Assembly (NCBI RefSeq): GCF_001280085.1
Contig: NZ_LGED01000192.1
Location: forward strand, 89,800-153,799
Length of the DNA: 64,000 nucleotides
Direction: 5' to 3'
DNA from: Saccharothrix sp. NRRL B-16348
Lineage (GTDB): Bacteria; Actinomycetota; Actinomycetes; Mycobacteriales; Pseudonocardiaceae
Positions 13,708 through 22,662 of this stretch are shown here, piece after piece. Position numbers and translations under genes: made by a program. The notes beneath the pieces are model-generated. The model was not told the origin of the DNA and searched no databases. It saw only the letters and a list, made by a program, of their open reading frames with translations. Numbering within the stretch: the stretch's first letter is position 1; each line of letters begins with the position of its first letter.

Positions 13708-15909
13708 ATGAGCTCTCCCCGTTCCCTGTCACGGGTCCTGACCGCCGCGCTGGCACTCGGCCTCGCCGCGGTGCTCAGCCCCGTGATCACCCAGTCCGCG
13801 CAGGCCGCCGAGTGCGGCACGACCAACGCCGCGCTCAACCGCCCGGCCACCGCGTCGTCCGTCGAGAACGGCGGCACCCCTGCCGCCGCCGCTGTCGACG
13901 GCAACACCGGCACCCGCTGGTCCAGCGCGTTCGCCGACCCGCAGTGGCTCCAGGTCGACCTCGGCTCCACCCAGCAGGTGTGCCGGGTGACGCTGACCTG
14001 GGAGGCCGCGTACGGTCGGGCGTTCCAGGTGCAGTTGTCGGACAACGCGTCCACTTGGAACACCGTCTACTCCACCACCACCGGCACCGGTGGCGTGCAG
14101 GCCGTGACCGTCACGGGCAGCGGCCGCTACCTGCGGGTCCACGGCACCGCGCGCGCCACCGGCTACGGCTACTCACTGTGGGAGCTGGCAGTCAACACCG
14201 AGACCACGGGCGGCGTCGTGATCCCGCCGACCGACCCGCGCAACCCCGACTTCGGCCCCAACGTGCTCGTCTACGGCCCCGGCTACGACCGGGTCGCGAT
14301 GCAGTCGCGGCTGGACCAGATCGCCACCCAGATGAAGACCAACCAGTTCGGCCCCGAGCGGTACGCGGTGCTGTACAAGCCGGGCGTGTACGACGCGGAC
14401 GTCAACCTCCGCTTCTACACCCAGGTCGCGGGCCTCGGCCTGCACCCGGACGACGTGCGGCTCAACGGCCACGTGCGCGTCGAGGCGGACTGGTTGCAGC
14501 AGGGCGACAACCCGAACAACCTCGGCAACGCGACGCAGAACTTCTGGCGCCAGGCCGAGAACATGCACGTCAACCTGCCCGCCGGCCAGATCGAGCGGTG
14601 GGCCGTGTCGCAGGCCGCGTCGTACCGGCGCATGCACCTCAGCGGCCAGGTCCAGCTGTGGAACGGCGGCGACGGCTGGGCGTCCGGCGGCCTGATCGTG
14701 GACAGCAAGATCGACGGCGTCGCGGTGTCCGGCTCGCAGCAGCAGTTCCTGACCCGCAACAGCAACCTCGCGGGCGGCTGGAACGGCTCGGTGTGGAACA
14801 TGGTGTTCGTCGGCTCGCCCGGCTCGCCCGCGCAGCACTTCCCGAACCCGTCGCACACCACCGTCGACACCACGCCGGTCGTGCGCGAGAAGCCGTTCCT
14901 GTACTTCGAGAACGGCGAGTACAAGGTGTTCGTCCCGGCGCTGCGGCACAACTCGCGCGGCACGAGCTGGGAGTCGGGCGCGCCCGCCGGCCAGTCGATC
15001 TCGCTGGCGGACTTCTTCATCGTCAAGCCCGGCACCCCGGTGGCGACGACCAACGCGGCGCTGGCGCAGGGCAAGCACCTGCTGCTGACGCCGGGTGTGC
15101 ACCGCCTCAACGACACGATCAACGTGACCCGGCCGAACACCGTGGTGCTCGGCCTGGGCCTGGCCACGCTCTCGCCGGACACCGGCAGGGCGGCGATGGC
15201 GGTGTCCGATGTGGACGGCGTGAAGCTGGCCGGTTTCCTGGTGGACGCCGGCGTGCAGAACTCCCCCGTGCTGCTGCAGGTCGGCCAGGCCGGCTCGGCG
15301 GCGTCGCACGCGGCGAACCCGACCTCGCTGCACGACGTGTACCTGCGCGTCGGCGGTTCACAGGCGGGCAAGGCCACGGTGTCGTTGGAGGTCAACAGCG
15401 ATGACGTGATCATCGACCACACGTGGGTGTGGCGGGCCGACCACGGCGCGGGCGTCGGCTGGAACGTCAACACCGGCCGCAACGGCGTCGTCGTCAACGG
15501 CGACAACGTGACCGCGTACGGGTTGTTCGTCGAGCACTACCAGCAGCACAACGTGGTGTGGAACGGCAACGGCGGTCGCACGTACTTCTTCCAGAACGAG
15601 CTGCCGTACGACCCGCCGAACCAGGCGTCGTGGATGAACGGCGCGCAGCTGGGCTGGGCCGGGTACAAGGTGGCCGACCACGTCACCACGCACGAGGGCT
15701 GGGGCATGGGCGTGTACGCCTTCAACCAGGCCGACCCGAGCGTGCGGACGGCGAACGGCTTCGAGGTGCCCAACCGGTCGGGCGTGCGGCTGCACGACCT
15801 GGTCACGGTGTCGCTCGGCGGTGTCGGCACGATCGACAACGTGGTGAACGGCATCGGCGGCGCCGCGAACATGGCCACGCAGCAGCGTTACGTCGTCAAC
15901 TACCCGTGA
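13708..15909 (+). CDS. secreted discoidin (F5/8 type C) and right-handed beta-helix protein, probable glycan-active enzyme
   Basis: A 733-residue secreted protein. A Sec signal peptide (about 1-36, ending AQA-AE) leads to an F5/8 type C carbohydrate-binding domain (about 37-165, with NRPATASSVENGG and LQVDLGSTQQVCRVTLTW). The rest is a large beta-helix region (about 185-733) with GVYDADVNLRFYTQVAGLGLHPDDV, WVWRADHG, NGDNVTAYGLFVEH and QNELPYDPPNQ. This layout occurs in actinobacterial proteins sometimes mislabelled adenylyl cyclase, and resembles GH55- or GH87-type glucanases; I cannot place the catalytic residues with certainty. LacI control and the secretion signal support a role in polysaccharide use. 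The ATG at 13708 fits the signal peptide. Confidence 0.85.
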   Translation: MSSPRSLSRVLTAALALGLAAVLSPVITQSAQAAECGTTNAALNRPATASSVENGGTPAAAAVDGNTGTRWSSAFADPQWLQVDLGSTQQVCRVTLTWEAAYGRAFQVQLSDNASTWNTVYSTTTGTGGVQAVTVTGSGRYLRVHGTARATGYGYSLWELAVNTETTGGVVIPPTDPRNPDFGPNVLVYGPGYDRVAMQSRLDQIATQMKTNQFGPERYAVLYKPGVYDADVNLRFYTQVAGLGLHPDDVRLNGHVRVEADWLQQGDNPNNLGNATQNFWRQAENMHVNLPAGQIERWAVSQAASYRRMHLSGQVQLWNGGDGWASGGLIVDSKIDGVAVSGSQQQFLTRNSNLAGGWNGSVWNMVFVGSPGSPAQHFPNPSHTTVDTTPVVREKPFLYFENGEYKVFVPALRHNSRGTSWESGAPAGQSISLADFFIVKPGTPVATTNAALAQGKHLLLTPGVHRLNDTINVTRPNTVVLGLGLATLSPDTGRAAMAVSDVDGVKLAGFLVDAGVQNSPVLLQVGQAGSAASHAANPTSLHDVYLRVGGSQAGKATVSLEVNSDDVIIDHTWVWRADHGAGVGWNVNTGRNGVVVNGDNVTAYGLFVEHYQQHNVVWNGNGGRTYFFQNELPYDPPNQASWMNGAQLGWAGYKVADHVTTHEGWGMGVYAFNQADPSVRTANGFEVPNRSGVRLHDLVTVSLGGVGTIDNVVNGIGGAANMATQQRYVVNYP

Positions 15910-15920
15910 CGCCGTGAGCC

Positions 15921-15959
15921 GAACCGCCCCGCCGATGGTTCTCCTCGGCGGGGCGGTTC
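15921..15959. terminator. bidirectional terminator hairpin
   Basis: A 15-bp perfect stem (GAACCGCCCCGCCGA / TCGGCGGGGCGGTTC) with a 9-base loop between two convergent genes. It can end the beta-helix gene on the plus strand and the VOC gene on the minus strand. Confidence 0.8.
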
Positions 15960-15972
15960 CCTGCGCCGAGGG

Positions 15973-16320
15973 TTATTCGGCGCTCAGGCAGAGCGGGTGG
16001 CCCTCCGGGTCGATGAGGACGGTCCACTTCTCCTCGCCGGGCTGGAAGTCGGGCTTGCGCGCGCCCAGGTCGAGCAGGGTGGCGACGGTCGCGGCGACGT
16101 CGGGCACGGCGAAGTCGAGGTGGGCGTGCGTGCGGTCGTCCGGCCAGTTCGGGCCCTGGTAGTCGGCGACGCGCTGGAAGCCGAGCTGCACCGGGCCGCC
16201 GTCGCCGATGAAGACGTACTGGTCGTCGGTGTAGGTCGGCTGCCAGCCGGTGGCGGCGGTGTAGAACTCGGCGAGCCTGGCCGGGTCGGCGCTGTCGAGG
16301 ATGATCGTGGCGAGGCGCAT
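15973..16320 (-). CDS. VOC/glyoxalase superfamily protein
   Basis: A 115-residue single-domain VOC protein with ATIILDSADPARLAEFYTAATGW, YVFIGDGGPVQLGFQRV, HAHLDFAVPDVAATVATLLDLGA and the end motif VLIDPEGHPLCL. Such proteins are glyoxalase-like isomerases, dioxygenases or resistance binding proteins; this one has the usual length for half-domain pairs that dimerise. AAAGGA precedes the ATG. It is divergent from an AraC regulator, which is a common pairing. The substrate is unknown. Confidence 0.85.
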   Translation of the reverse strand: MRLATIILDSADPARLAEFYTAATGWQPTYTDDQYVFIGDGGPVQLGFQRVADYQGPNWPDDRTHAHLDFAVPDVAATVATLLDLGARKPDFQPGEEKWTVLIDPEGHPLCLSAE

Positions 16321-16417
16321 GGCAGGTCCTTTCCGGGTGGTGTGCGTGCAGCTTCTCCGATCGGGGCGGGGCCGGTATTGAACTATTTTGTCGGACCACC
16401 GGCGTACCTTGCCGAGC

Positions 16418-17200
16418 GTGCTCACCCCGATGTCCCTCGCCGCGTCGGCTGATTTCACCGTCGACGCGGTGACCTGCACGGATTCGCACCCCCGGTGGTC
16501 GGAGGCCGAGGCGGCGCCCGGGCACCTGATCGTCCTCGTGCGACGGGGCCGGTTCCGGCGGCGGGCGCGGGACGGGGTGTTCGAGGCGGAGCCGGGGACG
16601 GCGTACGTGCAGGAGCCGGGTGAGCCGGTGGAGTTCGCGCACCCGGCCGGCGGTGACGTGTGCACGGCGGTGTGGGTGCGGCCGGGGTTGTGGCGGTCGG
16701 TGGTGGGCGAGGACCGGCCGGCGCGGACGTCGTTCTACGTGGACGCGGCGGTGGACCTGGCGCACCGCAGGCTGGTCGGCCGCCGTGACGTCGAGTTCGG
16801 CGTGGCGGAAGGCCTGGTCGGCTTGCTCGGCGCCGCCGTGGGCCGCCTGTCGCCCCGCCCGCTGCCGGGTGCGGAGGACCGTGCGGCGGTGGCCGCGGCC
16901 CGGGAGGCGGTGCTGGCGGACGCCCCCGAGTCGGCCGGCCTGGTGCCCCTGGCCGAGTCCCTCGGCGTGTCGCCCTACCGCCTGAGCCGCGCGTTCAGCC
17001 GTGAGGTCGGCGTCTCCCTGACCAGATTCCGCAACCGCGTGCGGGTGGGGCGGGCGGTGGAACGGCTGGAGGCCGGCGAGCACGACCTGGCCGGCCTGGC
17101 CGCGGACCTGGGCTTCGCCGACCAAGCCCACCTGACCCGCACGGTCCGCGAACACCTGGGCCACACCCCGGCCGCACTGCGCCGCCTGCTCGCCGGCTGA
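16418..17200 (+). CDS. AraC family transcriptional regulator
   Basis: A regulator of about 260 residues. The C-terminal AraC DNA-binding region is clear: LAESLGVSPYRLSRAFSREV, LTRFRNRVRVGRAVERLEAG and LAADLGFADQAHLTRTVREH. The N-terminal part is a cupin-like sensor (HLIVLVRRGRFRRRARDGV, AYVQEPGEPVEF). The frame is open from a TTG at 16388; GTG 16418 is preferred because TACCTT lies 7 bases upstream, as for a leaderless message. ATG 16430 is also possible. It probably regulates itself and the divergent VOC gene. Confidence 0.87.
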   Translation: MLTPMSLAASADFTVDAVTCTDSHPRWSEAEAAPGHLIVLVRRGRFRRRARDGVFEAEPGTAYVQEPGEPVEFAHPAGGDVCTAVWVRPGLWRSVVGEDRPARTSFYVDAAVDLAHRRLVGRRDVEFGVAEGLVGLLGAAVGRLSPRPLPGAEDRAAVAAAREAVLADAPESAGLVPLAESLGVSPYRLSRAFSREVGVSLTRFRNRVRVGRAVERLEAGEHDLAGLAADLGFADQAHLTRTVREHLGHTPAALRRLLAG

Positions 17201-17293
17201 CGGAGGCACAGGTCGAGGAAGCGCCCACTTGCCCGAGGCATTCTCCGGTCACCCATCAGGACGTGGTGATCGCCTTCGGCCACGTCGGCGGGG

Positions 17294-18175
17294 TCAGCCC
17301 GCGACGTCGTCGGTTCGGTTGCTCGACAGCGGCACGGAGTTCGTCGGCAGGCGCACGGTGCGCAGGAACGCCGGCAGCAGCCACGGACGGCGGCCGGAGA
17401 CGCGCAGCTTGCCGGTCAGCGCGGCGCGGGCGTGGCTGACGCGGCCGAACAGCACCAGGTTCAGCACGGCCGGGTCGAAGGTCAGGCGCACGTCGACCGG
17501 CGCGCCCGGTTCGCCGACGGAGACCCGGCCCCGGTGCAGGACGATCGTCACCGGGGTGGTGTGGCGGGAGCGGAAGGCCACGGCGACGCGGCGGTCGCTC
17601 GGCGGTTCCCCGTCGAGGACGCCGCCGACGTCGTTGCGCATCATGCCGACGATGAACAGCTCGAAGAACAGCGCGGCCTCGCGCGGCGGGATCGACCACG
17701 GCGTGCCAACGCCGCGGGCGATGTCCCAGCCGTGGATGAGCAGTTCGTTCACGAGGTGGGCCAGCACGCCGGCGATCGGCACCCGGGACGAGCCCAGCCA
17801 CGGCACCGCCCGCTCGGGATCGGTCGCCGCGGTCATGTCGAGGATCGAGGCCACCATCGACCGCAGCATGGCGGCCAACGTGGCGGGGTCGCGCTCGGTG
17901 AACTGCCGCAGCGCCAGGTCGTTCAGGTCGGCGACGGTGTCCACGGTGACGGTGGGGATGCGCTCGGCGAGCGCCGGGTCGGCCACCTCGGCGCCGTCGG
18001 GCGCCAGCAGCGTGGTGTAGATCGAGGCGATGGCGACGACGTGCGCTGCAGTGTCGGCCACCGTCCAGTCGGGGGTGGCGAGCGCGTTCGGGTCCGACCC
18101 GGCGACGAGGTCCGCGAACCGCCCCGTCACGTCGGACAGCACGTCCCGCACCACTGGCCACTGCTCGGATTCCAC
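17294..18175 (-). CDS. maleylpyruvate isomerase / mycothiol-dependent family protein
   Basis: A 293-residue protein starting at GTG after a GGGGG ribosome site. The N-terminal DinB-like four-helix domain has the family pattern W-T-V-A-D-T-A-A-H-V-V-A-I (helix 2, first metal His) and H-L-V-N-E-L-L-I-H-G-W-D-I-A-R-G (about 167-182), with His residues placed to bind a metal. A C-terminal SCP-2/sterol-carrier-like region follows (LTFDPAVLNLVLFGR). Family members use mycothiol in isomerisation or detoxification. It ends a minus-strand pair with the LysR gene upstream, separated by 50 bases. The exact reaction is unknown. Confidence 0.8.
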   Translation of the reverse strand: MESEQWPVVRDVLSDVTGRFADLVAGSDPNALATPDWTVADTAAHVVAIASIYTTLLAPDGAEVADPALAERIPTVTVDTVADLNDLALRQFTERDPATLAAMLRSMVASILDMTAATDPERAVPWLGSSRVPIAGVLAHLVNELLIHGWDIARGVGTPWSIPPREAALFFELFIVGMMRNDVGGVLDGEPPSDRRVAVAFRSRHTTPVTIVLHRGRVSVGEPGAPVDVRLTFDPAVLNLVLFGRVSHARAALTGKLRVSGRRPWLLPAFLRTVRLPTNSVPLSSNRTDDVAG

Positions 18176-18225
18176 GGCACCCCCAGTCCCTCGGACGGAC
18201 GATAACAGCGTTTCCGTCCCGCCGG

Positions 18226-19122
18226 CTACCGAACGGCCAGCCGCACGGTGGCCTCCACGAACGCGCGCACCACCGGCCGGGCGGTCTGCGGCGCCCACCC
18301 GATGGCGATCCGGAGCGGCTCGATGTCGGTCACCGGCCGCCACGCCAGGTCGGGGTGCGCGTAGTACTCCGCCATCGACTCCGGGCCGAAGCACACCGCC
18401 GCACCGGCCGCGACGTGCTCCAACATCTCGTCCGCGTTGTCGTTCTCCGGTCCCCACACGGGTTCCCCGCCGTCCGGGCGCGGGTTGACGGCCCACCAGT
18501 CGACCCACTCCTTCGGCGCCTTGCGCGTCCACATCAACGGCTCGTCACGCAGGTCCGCGATGTCCACCGACTCCCGTGCGGCCAACGGGTGGTCGCGGGC
18601 GAGGGCGACGTACCGCGCCTCGGTCGCCACCACGCGGGTGCGCAGGCCGTCGGTGTCGTTGGGCAGCCAGACGAACGCCACGTCGACCAGGCCCTGCCGC
18701 AGGGCGTCCGGCTCGCCGCCCCAGTCGCACCGCTTCGGCTCGATCGTCACGTCGGGCCGCTGCTCGGCGAACGCCGCCCTGGCCCGGCGCGCCACGTTGC
18801 CACCGCCCGACGCGACGAACCCGACCCGCAGCACGTTCGCCTCGGCCGCCGCCGCGGACCGCGCCGACCGCACCGCGTCCCGCCAGTCGTCCAACGCCTT
18901 CCGCGCCGACGGCAGCAACTCGACGCCCGCCGCGGTCAGCCGCACCTCCCGACCGGTCCGCACGAACAGCTCGACGCCGAGGTCCGCCTCCAACTGCCTG
19001 ATCTGCCTGCTCAACGCGGGTTGCGAGACGTACAGGTCACGCGCCGCCCCGGTGAAGCTCAACCGTTCGGCCACGGCCACGAAGTACCGCAGCACCCTGG
19101 TGTCCACGTCGAGAGGACTCAT
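18226..19122 (-). CDS. LysR family transcriptional regulator
   Basis: A 298-residue LysR regulator. The N-terminal winged helix is textbook: LRYFVAVAERLSFTGAARDL, YVSQPALSRQIRQLEADLGV and LFVRTGREVRLTAAG. The effector domain follows with VLRVGFVASGGGNVA, the two-lobed periplasmic-binding fold. It is convergent with nothing and lies upstream of the maleylpyruvate-isomerase-like gene on the same strand, so it may control that gene. The upstream extension of the frame beyond the ATG is antisense to the caspase gene and is not believed. Confidence 0.92.
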   Translation of the reverse strand: MSPLDVDTRVLRYFVAVAERLSFTGAARDLYVSQPALSRQIRQLEADLGVELFVRTGREVRLTAAGVELLPSARKALDDWRDAVRSARSAAAAEANVLRVGFVASGGGNVARRARAAFAEQRPDVTIEPKRCDWGGEPDALRQGLVDVAFVWLPNDTDGLRTRVVATEARYVALARDHPLAARESVDIADLRDEPLMWTRKAPKEWVDWWAVNPRPDGGEPVWGPENDNADEMLEHVAAGAAVCFGPESMAEYYAHPDLAWRPVTDIEPLRIAIGWAPQTARPVVRAFVEATVRLAVR

Positions 19123-19227
19123 GCGGGCAGCGTATTTGCCCGGCGACGCCCCCGTGGCGGGGGCCGTTCCGGTGATCACGGTGCGATCCGCGACGACCGG
19201 TGCGCCACGCTTCCCTAATCTCGTCCC

Positions 19228-20850
19228 ATGCGCCGAGCGTTGCTGATCGCCACCGACACCTACCGCGATCCGACGTTCGGGGCACTGCGCGCGCCGCGCC
19301 TCGACGCCGCCGAGCTGGACGCCGTCCTGAGCGACCCGGCCATCGGCGACTTCACGACCGAGGTGCTGGTCAACGAGCCCGTCCAGCACCTGCGCGAGCG
19401 CATCGAGACCGTGCTCGGCGAAGCCGGTCACGACGACCTGGTCCTGCTCTACCTCTCCGGCCACGGCGTCAAGGCGCGGCTCGGCGACCTGCACTTCGTC
19501 ACCACCGACACCCGGCACACCGTGCTCGCGACCACCTCGCTCGACGCGGCGTTCGTCCGCAGGCAGATCGACGACAGCCTGGCCGGACAGGTCGTGGTGT
19601 GGCTCGACTGCTGCTACGGCGGCGCCTTCCCCAGCGGGATGCTGCCCCGCGCGACCGAGGACGTCGACGTCGTCCAGCAGCTGGCGGAAGGCCGCGGCTG
19701 CGCGGTCATGACCGCGTCCACGCACATCCAGTACGCCTACGAGCCGGTAGGCGACCACGTCGACGACCGCGCCGAGCCGTCCGTCTTCACCAAGGCGATC
19801 ATCGACGGCCTGCGGACCGGCGACGCCGACCTCGACCACGACGGCGAGATCAGCGCCCGCGACCTCTACGGCTACGTCCACGACCGCGTGCGCCGCACGA
19901 ACCCCGACCAGACGCCGACGAGCAGCGGCACCCTGTCCGGCGACCTGCGGATCGCCTACGCGGGCACGCCGCTGCCCCCTGGGCTGCCCGACGAGCTGCG
20001 CCGACTCCTGCGCAGCCCGGAGGACGGTTTCCGCCGGGCAGGGTTGCGCATCCTGCACGAGCGAGCCCACTCGGGCGACCAGGTCTCGCTCGCGGTGCTG
20101 CACGCGCTCCGGGGAAGCGCGGACCAGCTGCTCTCCGCCTCCGCACAAGAAGCCCTGACGCCGAGGACGACCCCGAGACCCGACCCACCGGCAGCCCCGC
20201 ACCCGAACTCCGGAACGACGATCGAGGACGAGACCGGTCAGGCGATCCGGACGATCCTTCGGCGGTCGGTGCCGGAATTCAGCGCCCAGGGCGTTGTGGG
20301 CCACGGGCTTCGAGTTACCCCGTTACTCGGAGTTCCGCGCGTTCAGCCCCGACGACCGCTTGGTTCGTGGCCTTCAACCACAGCGAGCTCGTCGTGCTCC
20401 GGACGGCGAACTGGGAGCAGGTGGCCTCCCTTCGCATCTCCGGATCCATCGACGAGGTCGGCTTCAACCACGACGGCACGCTGCTGGCAGTCACCTCGCG
20501 GAGCATCACGACGATCTTCCAGGCGGTCGGTGACCGCTGGCAGTCCCTCGACCAGCCCGTGTTCCGCGAGGTCCGCGACGCCCGGTTCTGCCCCGACACC
20601 CCGCGCCTGGTGGTCGCGACGGACGACGGGCGCGTCGAGCTGTGGGACACGGCTACCTGGACGCGGATCGGCTCCACGAACCTCGTCGGCGTACAGGTCA
20701 CGGCGCTTCGGTTCGGGTCGCTCCTGGCCGCCGCGTCGAGGGAGACCGTCGTGGTGTGGCGCACCGACACCTGGGAGGTGGTCAACTCCGCGCAGCTCGA
20801 GTCGAGCCTCTACGGCCCGGTTGCTTTCGGACCGGAGCTCGACGTGCTGA
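19228..20850 (+). CDS. caspase-like peptidase (N-terminal part of a frameshifted caspase-WD40 gene)
   Basis: The first 350 or so codons encode a C14/metacaspase-like domain: LLIATDTYRD strand, catalytic His in LYLSGHGVK (H79), catalytic Cys in VWLDCCYGG (C129 by alignment to D-x-C), then an acidic DLDHDGEISARDLYGYV segment seen in actinobacterial EACC1-type caspases. The frame then runs to 20850, but after about 20289 the translation is low-complexity shadow. The true continuation is the WD40 region in other frames. Joining three frames by dropping one G near 20289-20291 and one G near 20360 gives a single 675-residue protein. Bacterial caspases of this type act in signalling or abortive defence. 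Confidence 0.8.
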   Translation: MRRALLIATDTYRDPTFGALRAPRLDAAELDAVLSDPAIGDFTTEVLVNEPVQHLRERIETVLGEAGHDDLVLLYLSGHGVKARLGDLHFVTTDTRHTVLATTSLDAAFVRRQIDDSLAGQVVVWLDCCYGGAFPSGMLPRATEDVDVVQQLAEGRGCAVMTASTHIQYAYEPVGDHVDDRAEPSVFTKAIIDGLRTGDADLDHDGEISARDLYGYVHDRVRRTNPDQTPTSSGTLSGDLRIAYAGTPLPPGLPDELRRLLRSPEDGFRRAGLRILHERAHSGDQVSLAVLHALRGSADQLLSASAQEALTPRTTPRPDPPAAPHPNSGTTIEDETGQAIRTILRRSVPEFSAQGVVGHGLRVTPLLGVPRVQPRRPLGSWPSTTASSSCSGRRTGSRWPPFASPDPSTRSASTTTARCWQSPRGASRRSSRRSVTAGSPSTSPCSARSATPGSAPTPRAWWSRRTTGASSCGTRLPGRGSAPRTSSAYRSRRFGSGRSWPPRRGRPSWCGAPTPGRWSTPRSSSRASTARLLSDRSSTC

Positions 20851-21257
20851 TCTGTCGCGGCCGGCAAGGGGTCGAACTCCGCGGCGTCGCTGATGGGAAG
20901 ATCAGCCGAACGATCTCTACCGATCTGTGGTCACCCGTGCTGAGCGGGAACGGGCGGTTCCTTGCCGGGATATCGCCGTACGGCTCGCACCGGAAGGACA
21001 ACGAGGTATGGGTCTGGGCGCGCGACCGCTCGGATGCTGACGGGTTGCGCTCCAAGCGCGTGCCGCCCACGCCGTCCGTTTCCTCGAAGAACGAGGACCG
21101 GAGGCGAGTGGGACGGATCGGTGCGGTGAGCGGTGGTGCCGTCGTGGCAGCAAGCGTCTTCGCGAGCCGCGAGTTGGGCGTGATTCCGGCCGTTGGCGCC
21201 GGAGGGGTGTTGGCCGCTCTCGCTTGGTGGGTCGTGGACCGGGTCTGGTCGGCCTGA
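20285..21257 (+). pseudogene. WD40 beta-propeller and membrane tail of the frameshifted caspase gene
   Basis: This is the out-of-frame continuation of the preceding gene. In frame +2, ALWATGFELPRYSEFRAF then SPDDRLV is read (about 20285-20360). From about 20361 in frame +3 come repeated propeller blades: AFNHSELVVLRTANWEQVAS, EVGFNHDGTLLAVTS, VVATDDGRVELWDTATW, VVVWRTDTWEVVNS. The end has a two-helix membrane segment (about 21110-21250, G-A-V-V-A-A-S-V-F and L-A-A-L-A-W-W-V-V). Removing two single G bases restores one reading frame exactly. No independent start codon with a ribosome site is seen. Either the assembly holds two errors or the gene is decayed. Confidence 0.7.
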
Positions 21258-21273
21258 CCCGGTCCACGATCGC

Positions 21274-22404
21274 CTACACCGCGACCGAACGTCGTTGCGG
21301 CGCGCGGTAGGCCCAGTCCCACACCGCTTCCACGGGTCCGCGCTCGAACCGCCGCATCCACCACGACGCGCCCACCATGAGCAGCACGGCGACCGCCAGC
21401 CACACGGCACCGGTGAACCACGCGCCCAGGTGGCCCCACCGCTGGGCCAGGCCGAGGCCCCACTGGTAGCAGAGCGCGGACGCGATCACGTTCTGCCCGA
21501 CGTAGCAGCTCAGCGCCGACCGGCCGACCGCCGTGACGCCCCGCCTCACCGGCCCCGCCTCGGCCCGCAGCCGGTTGACCAGCAGGGTGATCCCGCCGAG
21601 CAGCCCGAACGCGACCAGCGGCGCGCACACGTACCGGTCGACGGCGAACCAGCTCGCCCCGGCGAGCGTGGTGGCGACGTTCAGCGGCACGCCCACCCCG
21701 AGGCCCCACACCGCCAGCCGCCGTTGGATCCGGGCGCCGCGCGCCGAGTTCTCCAACGCGCCCGCCTTGAACAGTCGCGCGCCCGCCAGGAACAGCAGCC
21801 CGCTCAGCGGCAGCACCAGGAAGCCTTCCGCGCGGAACACCGCGAAGTGCTCGACCCGCGCCTGGACGCCGCCCCACCAGCTGTCCGTGGTCAGCACGAA
21901 CCCCGGATCCCCGGTGGTCGTGCTGCCGGTCAGCAGCGCCACGGTGATCAGGCCGACGACCGCCAGGTTCACCGCGCCCATCGCGACCATCCAGCCGACC
22001 TGGACCCGTCCGCTCCGCCCCACCAGGTAGGCGACCAGCACGGACACCACCGCGTAGAACATCAGCACGTCGAACTCGAACACCAGCACGTAGTGCAGCA
22101 GGCCCTCGAACAGCAGCAGCGCCGAGCGCCACAGGTACCAGCCCGGCCACCGCCTGCCCCGCCGTTCGGCCGAACGGTGCTGGATCGCCAGGCCGATGCC
22201 GAACATGATCGACAACAGGCCCAGGAACTTGCCGTTCGTGATCATCTGCAGCAGCGCGGTCACGGCGTCGCCCGAGCCCGAGCCGAAACCGGTCAGGAAA
22301 CCCGTCACACCCTGCGGGTGCGTGAAAGCCCACACGTTGGTCCCGAACGTGCCCAGGATCGCCACCCCGCGCAGCACGTCGAGCGCCACGATTCGTCCAC
22401 CCAT
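21274..22404 (-). CDS. DUF418 family multi-spanning membrane protein
   Basis: A 376-residue integral membrane protein with about ten hydrophobic helices. It starts with the DUF418 signature R-I-V-A-L-D-V-L-R-G-V-A-I-L-G-T and ends with the conserved C-terminal DUF418 block (SCYVGQNVIASALCYQWGLGL, then WMRRFERGPVEAVWDWAYR). Members are common in actinobacteria and bacilli with unknown function, perhaps lipid or small-molecule transport. The frame continues about 450 codons upstream antisense to urtA; the ATG at 22404 matches the family start. It is convergent with the caspase-WD40 gene. Confidence 0.88.
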   Translation of the reverse strand: MGGRIVALDVLRGVAILGTFGTNVWAFTHPQGVTGFLTGFGSGSGDAVTALLQMITNGKFLGLLSIMFGIGLAIQHRSAERRGRRWPGWYLWRSALLLFEGLLHYVLVFEFDVLMFYAVVSVLVAYLVGRSGRVQVGWMVAMGAVNLAVVGLITVALLTGSTTTGDPGFVLTTDSWWGGVQARVEHFAVFRAEGFLVLPLSGLLFLAGARLFKAGALENSARGARIQRRLAVWGLGVGVPLNVATTLAGASWFAVDRYVCAPLVAFGLLGGITLLVNRLRAEAGPVRRGVTAVGRSALSCYVGQNVIASALCYQWGLGLAQRWGHLGAWFTGAVWLAVAVLLMVGASWWMRRFERGPVEAVWDWAYRAPQRRSVAV

Positions 22405-22662
22405 GCCCGCCCCCCGATCTGGTTCGCCACCGAACGTAGGACGAGCGGTGGTGCGCGATCGTCGGCCGAAGGTGGCCGGCCGTGTCGCACCTTCGGACGA
22501 TGGCAGCGGCCGAACGGATGACGCGGCGACAGCGGATCGTGAGCTGGGAAGGTCACAAGTGCATACCGTGAGCATCTGGCCACACGAACGTAACCTCGCG
22601 CGTCCGGCACGCAACACGCGGTTCATAGCTTCTCGGTTCCACCTGCTCGAAAGGAGCCGCCG

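Noticed and set aside
22552..22605. GlnR-type nitrogen boxes before urtA
   Set aside because: Two GTnAC half-sites are present at 22552 and 22590, but neither is followed by a convincing GAAAC half-site at the right spacing.
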